From assembly GCF_009223885.1 (NCBI RefSeq), contig NZ_CP045144.1:2344001-2408000 (forward strand): a stretch of 64,000 bases of DNA, in the 5' to 3' direction. Below the pieces are notes generated by a model, which saw only the letters and a list, made by a program, of their open reading frames with translations, made no database searches and was not told the DNA's origin. This document shows, piece after piece, positions 55,259-63,515 of the stretch. This DNA comes from Ancylobacter sp. TS-1. Lineage in GTDB: Bacteria; Pseudomonadota; Alphaproteobacteria; Rhizobiales; Xanthobacteraceae. Each line of letters opens with the position of its first letter. Positions within the stretch are counted from its first letter, which is position 1. A program made the position numbers and the translations under genes.

Positions 55259-56547
55259 TACGCGCCGTCCCCCGTCGCGGGCGCGAGCGGCACCGGGTTC
55301 ACCCGGTCGCCCTCGCGCAGGAACCCGCCGGCGCGGGCGACCACGGCATCGCCCTCCTTCACGCCCTCGCGGATCTCGATGAAACCCTCGCCGCGCAGGC
55401 CGGTCTTCACCGGCCGCAGGTGGACGGTCTCGTCCTCAACCACCAGCACGAAAGTCCCCTCGGGGCTGAACTGGACCGCCGACTGCGGCAGGGCGATGCC
55501 CTGATGGCGGGCGATCTCGATGGTGCCGCGGCCATAGGCGCCGGGGCGCAGGCGCGGGTCCTCGGGCAGGGCCACGGCGACGCGGGCAAGGCGGGTCGTC
55601 GCATCCACCTTGGCGCCGACGAGGCGCACCGAGCCGGCGAGCGGGGCTTCGAACCCGGCAGGCGTCACCGCCACCGGCAGGCCGGGCGTCACCCGCGTCA
55701 GCGCCGATTCCGGCACCTCGGCGTCGAGGTCGATGGCGCCGTCCTTCACGATGCGGAACAGCGGCTCGGCATGGGAAGAGAGCACGATGGCGCCGATGCG
55801 GGCCGAGCGCGCCGACACGATGCCCGCTTCCGGCGCCTTTATGTCGGTGCGGGCGAGGCGGACGTCGATCTCGTCGCGGTTGGCGCGGATCTGCGCCGCC
55901 TCGGCTTCGGCCGCCGTCACCATCTCCTCGGCCGCCGTCACCTGGGCGGACGTCACCTTCACCGCGCGCTCGCGCTGGTCGAGCACTTCCTGCGAGGTGG
56001 CACCGGTCTTGATCAGGGTGCGGGCGCGCTCCACCGCCGCCTCGGCTTCGGTGCGCTGGGCCAGCATCTGCTGGAGCTGCGCCTTCTGCTGGGCGATGGC
56101 GGCCTGCGCCTTGGCGGCGTTGGCGGTGTTCTGGGCGAGCAGCGTCTCCAGCGTGTCGCGCGACAGGCGGGCGAGCACCTGGCCCTTCTCGACCCGGTCG
56201 CCCTCCTCCACCAGTATATCGGTGATCTGGTAGCCGTCGATCTGCGGCCCGACCATGATCTCCTCACGCGGCACCAGCGTGCCGGTGACGGCCAGCGTCT
56301 CGATCACCTCGCGCGTGGCGGCGGGCACCACGGAGATGGTGATGCCGCGCACCTTCGCCGGCTCCGGCGCGGCGACGTCGGCCTGCGCCGGCTCGGCGAG
56401 GCTGAGCCCGCCAGCGATGCGGTCGCGGAAGGCATAGCCGGCCACGCCCACCACGATCACGGTCATGGCGAGCGCGAGCGCAATGCGGCCGCGGAAGGAG
56501 GGCGCCCGGCCGGTGCCGGGTTCGGGAGTGCCGGAAGAAGGGATCAT
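55258..56547 (-). CDS. RND periplasmic adaptor (membrane fusion protein)
   Basis: A 429-residue adaptor linking the pump to the outer membrane. After one N-terminal helix (about 20-40) come the lipoyl-like half motifs (TGTLVPREEIMVGPQIDGYQ), a coiled coil of about 120 residues (KAQAAIAQQKAQLQQMLAQR), and the second lipoyl half DIKAPEAGIVSARSARIG. The C-terminal beta domains are typical of HlyD/AcrA relatives. The ATG at 56547 overlaps the tetR stop (ATGA). It is the middle gene of tetR-adaptor-pump. Confidence 0.93.
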   Translation of the reverse strand: MIPSSGTPEPGTGRAPSFRGRIALALAMTVIVVGVAGYAFRDRIAGGLSLAEPAQADVAAPEPAKVRGITISVVPAATREVIETLAVTGTLVPREEIMVGPQIDGYQITDILVEEGDRVEKGQVLARLSRDTLETLLAQNTANAAKAQAAIAQQKAQLQQMLAQRTEAEAAVERARTLIKTGATSQEVLDQRERAVKVTSAQVTAAEEMVTAAEAEAAQIRANRDEIDVRLARTDIKAPEAGIVSARSARIGAIVLSSHAEPLFRIVKDGAIDLDAEVPESALTRVTPGLPVAVTPAGFEAPLAGSVRLVGAKVDATTRLARVAVALPEDPRLRPGAYGRGTIEIARHQGIALPQSAVQFSPEGTFVLVVEDETVHLRPVKTGLRGEGFIEIREGVKEGDAVVARAGGFLREGDRVNPVPLAPATGDGA

Positions 56548-57296
56548 GACGCGATGTCCGAAGGCGGGGCGGGCGAAAAGGCAGGCGTGGTGGCGGGTAC
56601 GCCAGCGGGTACACCAGCGGGCGCGAGCATGCGCCCGATCAACGCGGCCAGCGCCGGCATCATGCGGTCGAGCGGCAGGTCGGGCTCGAAATTGTTGCGC
56701 AGCACCAGCCCGTCGCCGATGGCGTTGATCAGCAGCATGGCGATGTCGGGGTCGATGGAGGCGTCGATCTCGCCGCGCTCCTGCGCAGCGACGAGCAGCC
56801 TGCGGATCGCCACGTTCATCTCGTCCTCGACGGCGTCGAAGGTCGGCTTCAGCGCCGGGTTGCGCGCGGCCTCCGCGAAGATCTCCGGGCCGAGCGCCAG
56901 GCACACCATCTGCGTCTCGCCCGAGAACAGCGCCTGCCCCATCCGGGCAAGGCCCTCGACGAAACTCGGCGCACTTTCAAGGAGTTCGATGCAGCTCACC
57001 CGCACCGCGCGCTCTTCCTCCACGATGGCGATGATGATCGCCTCCTTGGAAGGGAAGTAGCGGTAGAGCGCGCCGGGGCTCATGCCGGCCTCGGCGCAGA
57101 TCTCGTGCATCGAGGAGCCGTGGAAGCCGGAACGGGTGAAGCAGGCGACGGCGGCATCCAGCACGCGGCGGCGCGGGTCGGGCCGGGAGGCGGACCGCGG
57201 CGCGGGCGCGGCGGCGGCCGCGCGCGGACGGCCCGGCCCAGTGCCGGTTCCGGTGGACGGCGCGGCGCGGCTCGGGCGCTTGGCGGTGACGGTCAT
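56544..57296 (-). CDS. TetR/AcrR-family repressor of the RND operon
   Basis: A 250-residue TetR protein. After a Pro/Ala/Arg-rich N-terminal extension of about 45 residues, the helix-turn-helix reads MHEICAEAGMSPGALYRYF (about 64-82). The C-terminal ligand domain resembles AcrR types with YRYFPSKEAIIIAIVEEERA and MLLINAIGDGLVLRNN. The ATG at 57296 follows the operator closely. It overlaps the adaptor gene and so is co-transcribed; two palindromes in front suggest autoregulation together with the pump. Confidence 0.92.
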   Translation of the reverse strand: MTVTAKRPSRAAPSTGTGTGPGRPRAAAAAPAPRSASRPDPRRRVLDAAVACFTRSGFHGSSMHEICAEAGMSPGALYRYFPSKEAIIIAIVEEERAVRVSCIELLESAPSFVEGLARMGQALFSGETQMVCLALGPEIFAEAARNPALKPTFDAVEDEMNVAIRRLLVAAQERGEIDASIDPDIAMLLINAIGDGLVLRNNFEPDLPLDRMMPALAALIGRMLAPAGVPAGVPATTPAFSPAPPSDIAS

Positions 57297-57311
57297 GCGG
57301 ATTCCCGAAAA

Positions 57312-57380
57312 GAGCGAACGTTCGTTCGCATTTATGTCGGCGGCCCGGGTCGAGTCAAGAACGAACGTTCGTTCGCATTC
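57312..57380. promoter_or_regulatory. Two operator palindromes before tetR/RND operon
   Basis: GAACGTTCGTTCGCATT occurs at 57315-57331 and 57363-57379, 48 bases apart. The second copy sits in the perfect palindrome GAACGAACGTTCGTTC (57359-57374); the first has CGAACGTTCG at its core. Position, repetition and symmetry fit TetR binding. Confidence 0.78.
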
Positions 57381-57545
57381 TGGAGTCCGGCCCCGGAAGG
57401 CCCTCGGCACGGCCTTTCGCCGGCGGCGGCACCGCGCGGCGGCAGGCCGCGCCGAGCGGGTGCAGCATAACCCGCCGGGCCCGGAAAGGGTCTGCCGGAT
57501 CGGATTATGATTAAGAGGCCGGCCGCGCTCGCGCGCCCGCAACGG

Positions 57546-58058
57546 CTAGCCGGCGCGCGCCACCAGCGGCAGGAACTGCGCCACCACGCGGTCATAGACC
57601 GACCGCTTGAACGGGATGATCAGCTCGGGCGTGCGCTCCAGATGCTCCCAGCGCCAGCCGGTGAATTCCGGCTTGTGCCGGCCGCCGCCGGGATGGCGCA
57701 CGTCGATCTCGGCATCGTCGCCGGTGAAGCGCAGCGCCACCCATTTCTGCTTCTGGCCGCGATAGCGGCCCTTCCAGGCCTCGCGGGCGATCGGCTCCGG
57801 CAGGTCGTAGGCGAACCAGTCCGGCGCCACCGCCAGCGGCTCCACCGAGGAAACGCTGGTCTCCTCATAGAGTTCGCGCAGCGCCGCTTCCTCCGGGCTC
57901 TCGCCTTCGTCGATGCCGCCCTGCGGCATCTGCCAGGAATGATGCGCGTCGACATGCTCGGCGCCGCCGGTACGCTGGCCAATGAAGACGAGCCCGTCGC
58001 GATTGACGAGCACCACCCCGACGCAGGGGCGATAGGGAAGCTGGTCGAAGGGGATCAT
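57546..58058 (-). CDS. rppH: RNA pyrophosphohydrolase
   Basis: A 170-residue Nudix hydrolase that removes pyrophosphate from mRNA 5' ends and so starts decay. The Nudix box is present around [20 protein letters not shown], residues 47-66. The N-terminal [20 protein letters not shown] and [20 protein letters not shown] are the RppH/IalA marks. It lies downstream of a membrane-anchored protein and ctpA, an order well known in the Hyphomicrobiales. Confidence 0.95.
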   Translation of the reverse strand: MIPFDQLPYRPCVGVVLVNRDGLVFIGQRTGGAEHVDAHHSWQMPQGGIDEGESPEEAALRELYEETSVSSVEPLAVAPDWFAYDLPEPIAREAWKGRYRGQKQKWVALRFTGDDAEIDVRHPGGGRHKPEFTGWRWEHLERTPELIIPFKRSVYDRVVAQFLPLVARAG

Positions 58059-58178
58059 GCGGAAACCGGCGGAAAGGAGCGGCGGGAAACGCGGGACGCG
58101 GTGGCGGGGGCCGCCATCATGATAGGCGAAGATGACGCCCGCGCGTAGGGCGCGCGAGGGGCATTGGCCGCGCCGTCC

Positions 58179-58619
58179 TCAGCGGGCGAGCGGAGTGGCC
58201 TCGTCGCCGGAAAAGGCCGCCGCGTCGGCCGTGTCGAGTTCGGCCGGGGCGCCGACGATCTCGCGCTGCCCGGTCGAGGCGTCGAAGACGGTGATGGCGT
58301 CGCGGCGCTCGGCCTCGAAGCCCGGGCGCAGCATGGGCGCGTCCGCCGCCACGCCGGTCGGCAGGAGATTGCCGGCATCAAGGCCGAACAGGCTCCCCGT
58401 CGGCGCGGGCGCGTCGGCGGGACGGAAGGCATAGGCGCCGACGACGACGCCCACCATGGCGAGCCCCGCCAGAGCGAAAATGCCCACCGCCGCATAGTGC
58501 CGCGCGCTGTCCCTGCCGGCATCGTGCCCCGGCAGGGTCTGGACCGCCGCCGCCCCCGGAGGGGAGGCCGCCGGAGAGGTCGGGGCAGGCACGGCGCGAG
58601 GCGATGTCGAACTGTTCAT
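58179..58619 (-). CDS. Unrecognised single-pass membrane protein
   Basis: A 146-residue protein I do not recognise. One membrane helix lies near residues 42-66 (YAAVGIFALAGLAMVGVVVGAYAF). In front is a Pro/Ser/Ala-rich cytoplasmic tail. Behind it is an acidic exported part with TVFDASTGQREIVGAPAELD. AAGG stands five bases before the ATG at 58619. In many relatives the place between ctpA and rppH is held by a divergent polysaccharide deacetylase. The TM-plus-linker start resembles that protein, but the deacetylase domain is absent. Confidence 0.55.
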   Translation of the reverse strand: MNSSTSPRAVPAPTSPAASPPGAAAVQTLPGHDAGRDSARHYAAVGIFALAGLAMVGVVVGAYAFRPADAPAPTGSLFGLDAGNLLPTGVAADAPMLRPGFEAERRDAITVFDASTGQREIVGAPAELDTADAAAFSGDEATPLAR

Positions 58620-58684
58620 GGCGACCTTTGTCGGCGCCGACCAAGGCAGAAGCGGGGCAGAATCAGGCACATGACGGGGCGCTG

Positions 58685-58722
58685 AAAAAACGAGACCCCG
58701 CTCTCGGGAAAGAGCGGGGTCC
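58685..58722 (-). terminator. Terminator after ctpA
   Basis: Minus strand: an eleven-base stem (GACCCCGCTCT/AGAGCGGGGTC) with a six-base loop is followed, after three bases, by six T. It lies 51 bases past the ctpA stop. Confidence 0.9.
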
Positions 58723-58773
58723 GTTGCGTCGGGGCCGGCCGGCGGGGCGCCGGCGGGCGGTCTCAGGTCGCGG

Positions 58774-60123
58774 TCAGTTCGGGACCGCAGCCTTGGGGTC
58801 GGCCGGATAGGCGGCGTTCTTCTGCACGCCCTGGATCAGGTCGATGGCCAGCTTGAGTTGGGTGTCGTCCTTCGGGTCCGGCGGGACATAGGCCGGCGAA
58901 CCGGTCTGCTCGTCCTCGCCATTCTTCAGGTGGCCCTTGAGCGAAGCCTCGCCGCGCGTCGTCTCGACACCGGCCGCCTCGGCCTTCTCCTTGACGTCCT
59001 GCGGCACGTCCTGCACCAGCTCGATGTCCGGCTGGATGCCCTTGGCCTGGATCGAGCGGCCCGACGGCGTGTAGTAGCGCGCCGTGGTCAGCTTGATCGC
59101 GGCGTTGCCGGAAACCGGAATCACCGTCTGCACCGAGCCCTTGCCGAAGGAGAGCGAACCGAGAATGGTCGCGCGCTTGTGGTCCTGCAGCGCGCCGGCC
59201 ACGATCTCCGAGGCCGAGGCGGAGCCGCCATTGACCAGCACGATCACCGGCTTGCCCTTGGCGAGGTCGCCCGGGCGCGCGTTGCGGCGCTCGGTTTCCT
59301 CGGCATTGCGCCCGCGGGTGGAGACGATCTCGCCGCGATCGAGGAAGGCGTCGGAGACGTCGATCGCCTGATCGAGCAGCCCGCCCGGATTGTTGCGCAG
59401 GTCGATGATGAAGCCCTTGAGCTTGTCCTCGCCGATCTGCTTGGTCAGGTCGGCGATGGCCTTCTTCAGGCTGTCGCCGGTCTGCTCGCTGAACGAGGTG
59501 ATGCGGATATAGCCGATGTCGTCCGCCTCGACGCGCGAGCGCACCGACTTGATGTTGATGATGTCGCGCGTGAGCGTGAGCTCGAGCGGCTTGTCCTGGC
59601 CCTTGCGGATGATGGTCAGCTTGATCGGGGTAGCGACCGCGCCGCGCATCTTGTCGACGGCCTGGTTCAGGGTCAGGCCCTTCACTTCCTCGCCGTCGAG
59701 CTTGGCGATGAGATCGCCGGCCTGCACGCCCGCCTTGGCGGCCGGGGTGTCGTCGATCGGGGCGACGACCTTCACGAGGCCGTCCTCCATCGTCACCTCG
59801 ATGCCGAGGCCGCCGAACTGGCCGCGCGTCTGCACCTGCATGTCGCGGAAGTCTTTCGCGTCCATGTAGGTCGAGTGCGGGTCGAGCGAGGAGAGCATGC
59901 CGTTGATGGCCGCCTCGACCAGCTTGGCGTCGTCCGGCTTCTCGACATAGTCGGCGCGCACGCGCTCGAACACGTCGCCGAACAGGTTCAGCTGACGATA
60001 AGTATCGGAGGCGGCCGCGACCGCCTGGGTCGGCTGGAGCAGCAGCCGCGGCTGGGTGGCACCGACCGCGATAAGGGCGCCGGCCGCCGCACCGAAGAGA
60101 AATACTGACGTCCTACGCATCAT
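58774..60123 (-). CDS. ctpA: Carboxy-terminal processing protease CtpA (S41 family)
   Basis: A 449-residue periplasmic serine protease. A signal segment covers about 1-40. A PDZ domain (FGGLGIEVTMEDGLVKVVAP and onward, about 92-170) is followed by the S41 core with the nucleophile in NGGSASASEIVAGALQDHKR and the catalytic lysine in SLSFGKGSVQT. FIIDLRNNPGGLLDQAI is conserved. The ATG at 60123 overlaps the stop of the EnvC-like gene. It may trim envelope hydrolases, in keeping with its neighbour. Confidence 0.95.
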   Translation of the reverse strand: MMRRTSVFLFGAAAGALIAVGATQPRLLLQPTQAVAAASDTYRQLNLFGDVFERVRADYVEKPDDAKLVEAAINGMLSSLDPHSTYMDAKDFRDMQVQTRGQFGGLGIEVTMEDGLVKVVAPIDDTPAAKAGVQAGDLIAKLDGEEVKGLTLNQAVDKMRGAVATPIKLTIIRKGQDKPLELTLTRDIINIKSVRSRVEADDIGYIRITSFSEQTGDSLKKAIADLTKQIGEDKLKGFIIDLRNNPGGLLDQAIDVSDAFLDRGEIVSTRGRNAEETERRNARPGDLAKGKPVIVLVNGGSASASEIVAGALQDHKRATILGSLSFGKGSVQTVIPVSGNAAIKLTTARYYTPSGRSIQAKGIQPDIELVQDVPQDVKEKAEAAGVETTRGEASLKGHLKNGEDEQTGSPAYVPPDPKDDTQLKLAIDLIQGVQKNAAYPADPKAAVPN

Positions 60124-61457
60124 CCGCGTACCTTCTCGCTTTCGCTCGTCGCCCACCATGGCGCTGGATCGATCGAGATTCCATCCTTGCGGAACTCGAC
60201 GTAAAGAATGGGTTGGGCGGTTCCAAGGCTGGCCGACGAAACAAGCTGCGGTCCGCGCCCCATGACCGCGACCGGCTCGCCGGACAGCACGAACTGACCC
60301 AGTTCTACGGTTATCTTATCCATCCCCGCCAAAAGAATATGGTATCCGCCGCCGGCATTGATGATCAATAGTTGGCCATAGGAGCGGAACGGGCCGGCAT
60401 AGACCACCCAGCCGTCGGTCGGCGAGGCCACCTGCGCCTCGATCCGCGTGCCGAACGACACGCCCTTCTCCTGCCCGCCGTAGCTGTCCTCGGTGCCGAA
60501 CGCCTTCAGCACGGCGCCGCCGACCGGCAGCGGCAGCAGGCCCTTCGCCTCGTCGAACGGCATGCCGGGGGTGAGCCGGCCGGGGTTCTGCAGCGCCGCC
60601 AGCTTGGCCGCAGCGCCTTGATCGGCGGGGGTTTGCGCCGCCTCCTGGGCCGCCTTGCGGGTGGCCGCGATCTCGGTCTCCATGCGCTGCATCAGCTCGC
60701 GCACATTGCCCGCCTCGGCGGCGAGCGTGGCGGCGCGGCTCTTCTCGCTGGCGAGCGCCGCCTCGCCCTGGTCGAGCGACTTCTTCTTCTCCTCGACGAG
60801 CGCGGCGGTGCGCCGGCGCTCCTCGGCAAGGGACAGCTTCAAATCTGCGAGAGCGTCGCGCTCGCGGGCGGTTTCCTGCCGCACGCGCTCCTGCGCGGTG
60901 AGCTCGCTGGCCAGCAGGTCGGTCTCCGCCTTCAGCTCGGGCAGCACCGCGCCGAGCAGCATGGCCGAGCGCACCGATTGCAGCGCGTCGTCCGGGCGCA
61001 CCATCAGCGCCGGCGGCGGGCGGCGGCCGAGCCGCACCAGCCCGCCCAGCACCTCGGCCAGCACCTTGCGGCGGGCCTCCAGCGATTCGCGGATGTCGGC
61101 CTCCTCGCGGCCGAGCTGGAGAAGGCGCTGCTCGCTGGCGTCGAGCTTGCCCTCGGTCTCGCGCACCCGGATGGCCGTCTCCAGCAGCGCCGTGTTGAGC
61201 TTGGCGCGGTCGCCCTTCAGCGCCTCGATCTCGCGCACGAGCTGCTGCTGGGCGGCGGTGGAATCACGCAGCTCGGCGTCGATGCGCTCGATGCGCTGCT
61301 TCTGGGTGGGGCGGTCCGGGGCGGCGCCCGCCGGGGCCGGGCTGTCCTGCGCCCGCACCGGCACCGCCGCGAGCAGCCCCGCCAGGGCCGCGACGGCGAG
61401 CGCCCCGGCGCGGCAGACCGGGCGAGGCGCGGAAGTGGGGGTGCGGCGAGCGGGCAT
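60120..61457 (-). CDS. EnvC-like murein hydrolase activator
   Basis: A 445-residue exported protein with a signal peptide (about 1-36, ending VPVRAQ), a long coiled coil (about 50-275) and a C-terminal LytM/M23 domain. In the latter, the usual zinc ligands are not seen: GTRIEAQVASPTDGWVVYAG lacks the His-x3-Asp motif, and only YHILLAGM remains near the end. Such inactive LytM domains activate amidases at the septum and are controlled by FtsEX, which is encoded at 26.9-28.6 kb. It overlaps ctpA and follows rlmH. Confidence 0.9.
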   Translation of the reverse strand: MPARRTPTSAPRPVCRAGALAVAALAGLLAAVPVRAQDSPAPAGAAPDRPTQKQRIERIDAELRDSTAAQQQLVREIEALKGDRAKLNTALLETAIRVRETEGKLDASEQRLLQLGREEADIRESLEARRKVLAEVLGGLVRLGRRPPPALMVRPDDALQSVRSAMLLGAVLPELKAETDLLASELTAQERVRQETARERDALADLKLSLAEERRRTAALVEEKKKSLDQGEAALASEKSRAATLAAEAGNVRELMQRMETEIAATRKAAQEAAQTPADQGAAAKLAALQNPGRLTPGMPFDEAKGLLPLPVGGAVLKAFGTEDSYGGQEKGVSFGTRIEAQVASPTDGWVVYAGPFRSYGQLLIINAGGGYHILLAGMDKITVELGQFVLSGEPVAVMGRGPQLVSSASLGTAQPILYVEFRKDGISIDPAPWWATSESEKVRG

Positions 61458-61517
61458 CGGCACAGGAGAGGGCGAACCGGGTTAAGCCTGAGTTAGCGCA
61501 GCCGGCGCCGCCCGCCC

Positions 61518-62000
61518 TCAGGCCTTGTGGTAGGGGTGGCCGGCGAGGATGGTCGTCGCGCGGTAGATCTGCTCGGCCATCATGACGCGGACGAGCTGGT
61601 GCGGAAAGGTGGCGCGCCCGAAGGCGACGAGACGGTCCGCCCGGCCGCGCGCGGCCTCGCTCAGCCCGTCGGCACCGCCGATCAGGAAACTCAGCGCCCG
61701 CACGCCACGGTCGCGCAGCGCGGCGATGTCGGCGGCGATCTCCTCGCTCGACATCTCCCGCCCGCGCGGGTCGAGCGCGATCACGGCGCCCGCCTCGGGC
61801 AGCGCGCCGATCAGCCCCGTGCCTTCCTCGCTCATGCGGTCTTCAGGCCGGCGCGCGGCACTTTCGGAAATCTCGATCACGTCGGGGCCGGAAAGGCCCA
61901 GCGACCTTCCTCCCTTGCCCGCGCGGTCGAGATAGCGCGCGCAAAGCTCCCTCTCGGGCCCGGCCTTCAGCCGGCCCACGGCAACGATTACCAGCCGCAA
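61518..62000 (-). CDS. rlmH: 23S rRNA (pseudouridine-1915-N3) methyltransferase RlmH (TTG start)
   Basis: A 160-residue SPOUT methyltransferase acting on the 70S ribosome. It begins [19 protein letters not shown] and ends with [26 protein letters not shown], the conserved knot. [17 protein letters not shown] is the SAM-binding loop. The start codon must be TTG at 62000, since the conserved first strand follows directly and the upstream frame belongs to rsfS. RsfS ends nine bases upstream. The two act on ribosomes and are usually adjacent. Confidence 0.93.
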   Translation of the reverse strand: MRLVIVAVGRLKAGPERELCARYLDRAGKGGRSLGLSGPDVIEISESAARRPEDRMSEEGTGLIGALPEAGAVIALDPRGREMSSEEIAADIAALRDRGVRALSFLIGGADGLSEAARGRADRLVAFGRATFPHQLVRVMMAEQIYRATTILAGHPYHKA

Positions 62001-62008
62001 GGCGGCGC

Positions 62009-62422
62009 CTAGCCGCGCGTCAGCTTGGACGGACCACCGGGAACGGCGGCCGACCACATCTTCTCGATGTTGTAGAACCCGCGCACTTCCGGCTGGAAGA
62101 CGTGGACGATGACGTCGCTGGCATCGATCAGCACCCAGTCGCAGGCCGGCATGCCTTCCATGCGCACACCCTTGACGCCACGCGCCTTGAGCGCCTCGGC
62201 GAGGTGCTCGGCGATGGCGCCGACATGGCGCTGGGAGCGGCCGGAGGCGACGACCATGTAATCGGCAATGGTCGTCTTGCCGCGCAGTTCGATGGAAACG
62301 ACGTCCTCGGCCTTGTCGTCTTCGAGACGGGCCAGAACGAGGGCAAGAATCTCCTCGGCGTCGAAAGACGTTTCGGAGACAGGCGCAGTCGCCGGGCTGG
62401 AGGCGGCTGCTGCGAGCGCCAT
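62009..62422 (-). CDS. rsfS: Ribosome silencing factor RsfS
   Basis: A 137-residue protein of the Iojap/RsfS family that binds uL14 and blocks subunit joining in starvation. [20 protein letters not shown] near residues 34-53 and the conserved [20 protein letters not shown] near the end are diagnostic. The N-terminal 20 residues are not conserved. In many relatives nadD lies directly upstream; here the DUF6481 gene diverges instead. Confidence 0.95.
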   Translation of the reverse strand: MALAAAASSPATAPVSETSFDAEEILALVLARLEDDKAEDVVSIELRGKTTIADYMVVASGRSQRHVGAIAEHLAEALKARGVKGVRMEGMPACDWVLIDASDVIVHVFQPEVRGFYNIEKMWSAAVPGGPSKLTRG

Positions 62423-62654
62423 GATGGACAGGGGTCCGGATCCTCTCGTCAGTACGGCAACGGAAACGGCGGGGAGGCTCCACGCCGTTCATGCCTGTTT
62501 AAGATAGTGCGGAAGGGGGGTGTTTTTCAACCGGGGATGGGAGGAAGGCTGCGGGCCGGGGCGAGAGAGACGCGCCGCCGCGCCGCAGGCCGGTCGCGGG
62601 CACGGCCCAACCGTTCTGATTGCACGCGGCGCCGCCGTCCGCTAGACCGCTCGG

Positions 62655-62957
62655 ATGAAAATCACCGACACCTATCAGGATCGCCAGAAGACCGCCGCTG
62701 CCGCGAAGGCGCGCATGGTCGCCCGGCTGGCCGCGCGCCCCGGCGCCGACGACCCCGCCACGCTCGAGCGAGCGGCGGAGCGCAAGGCCATCGACGAAGC
62801 CCGCACCGCGCGCCACGCCGCGCGCCGGGAGGCCGAAGCGGCAGAGGCCAGCGCCCGCGAGGAAGCGGCTCTCGCCCAGATCACGGCGGACCAGGACGCG
62901 GCGAAGGCGAAGCGCGATGCGCGGTATGCGGCGAGAAAACGCCGCACCGGCCAATAG
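62655..62957 (+). CDS. DUF6481-family small protein
   Basis: A 100-residue, highly charged Ala/Arg/Glu-rich protein predicted as one long helix. KITDTYQDRQKTAAAAKARM and the end KAKRDARYAARKRR match the DUF6481 group known to me from alphaproteobacteria. The role is unknown. It heads a plus-strand series of three small genes before a helicase gene, with gaps of 15-60 bases. Confidence 0.7.
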   Translation: MKITDTYQDRQKTAAAAKARMVARLAARPGADDPATLERAAERKAIDEARTARHAARREAEAAEASAREEAALAQITADQDAAKAKRDARYAARKRRTGQ

Positions 62958-62972
62958 CAGCGGGTTGCACCG

Positions 62973-63221
62973 ATGAGCCGTCCTCCCACTCGCCGTTTTT
63001 CCGGTTCGGCCCGCGACGCTGCCGAGGCGGCCTTCAAGAGCGCCACGACGAAGCCGCCGGAGGCGCCCGCCGCCGGGCCGGCGAAGGCGCCGTCGCTGCC
63101 CAATGCCAGGGAGACGGTCTCCCTCCGGCTCGACCGCGACGTGCTGGAGCATTTCCAGGAGGAAGGCCCCGGCTGGCAGGATCGGATCAACGCCGCCCTC
63201 CGCAAGGCGGCCGGCCTGTAG
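62973..63221 (+). CDS. BrnA-antitoxin-like small protein without partner toxin
   Basis: An 82-residue protein whose C-terminal half, ETVSLRLDRDVLEHFQEEG, then GWQDRINAALRKAAG, is the ribbon-helix-helix pattern of the BrnA antitoxin/DUF4415 family. The N-terminal half is Pro/Ala-rich. A BrnT toxin normally lies just upstream, but here DUF6481 stands in that place and no toxin is seen. It may be an autonomous DNA-binding protein. Confidence 0.75.
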   Translation: MSRPPTRRFSGSARDAAEAAFKSATTKPPEAPAAGPAKAPSLPNARETVSLRLDRDVLEHFQEEGPGWQDRINAALRKAAGL

Positions 63222-63280
63222 AGCCTTCAGGCGGGCCCGCCTGAAGGGTTTTCCGCCGGAAGCCCCGGCAGGGAGTAGCC

Positions 63281-63457
63281 ATGATCTCCAGACTCGAGGC
63301 CCTGCGTGCGCAGTTGCTGTCCGCGCAGCGTGAACTCATCATTGCGGCGGCGGAAAGCGGCGCCGTGCCGTCGAACAACACCCTGCGCAAGATCGCCGAC
63401 ATCGAGGTGGCCATCGGCGCCATCGAGACGCTGATCGACGATCAGCGCAAGCGATAG
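63281..63457 (+). CDS. 58-residue helical hypothetical protein
   Basis: A short frame starting ATG at 63281 with GGGAG six bases upstream. It begins MISRLEALRAQLLSAQRELI, continues with PSNNTLRKIADIEVAIG and ends QRKR; two amphipathic helices with a turn are expected. Codon bias (G/C in the third position) matches coding DNA. The family is unknown to me. It lies 59 bases after the BrnA-like gene and 58 before the helicase gene on the same strand. Confidence 0.55.
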   Translation: MISRLEALRAQLLSAQRELIIAAAESGAVPSNNTLRKIADIEVAIGAIETLIDDQRKR

Positions 63458-63515
63458 CGCGGCGGCCGGCGTCCCGTTCGACACCTGACGACATCGCAGA
63501 GAGGCGGAGCCAGCC

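Noticed and set aside
53708..55504. Long plus-strand frame opposite the RND pump
   Set aside because: Asp/His/Arg/Gly-rich antisense shadow of the pump and adaptor genes.
62973..63221. A complete BrnT/BrnA toxin-antitoxin system
   Set aside because: No BrnT-like gene lies on either side; only the antitoxin-type protein is seen.
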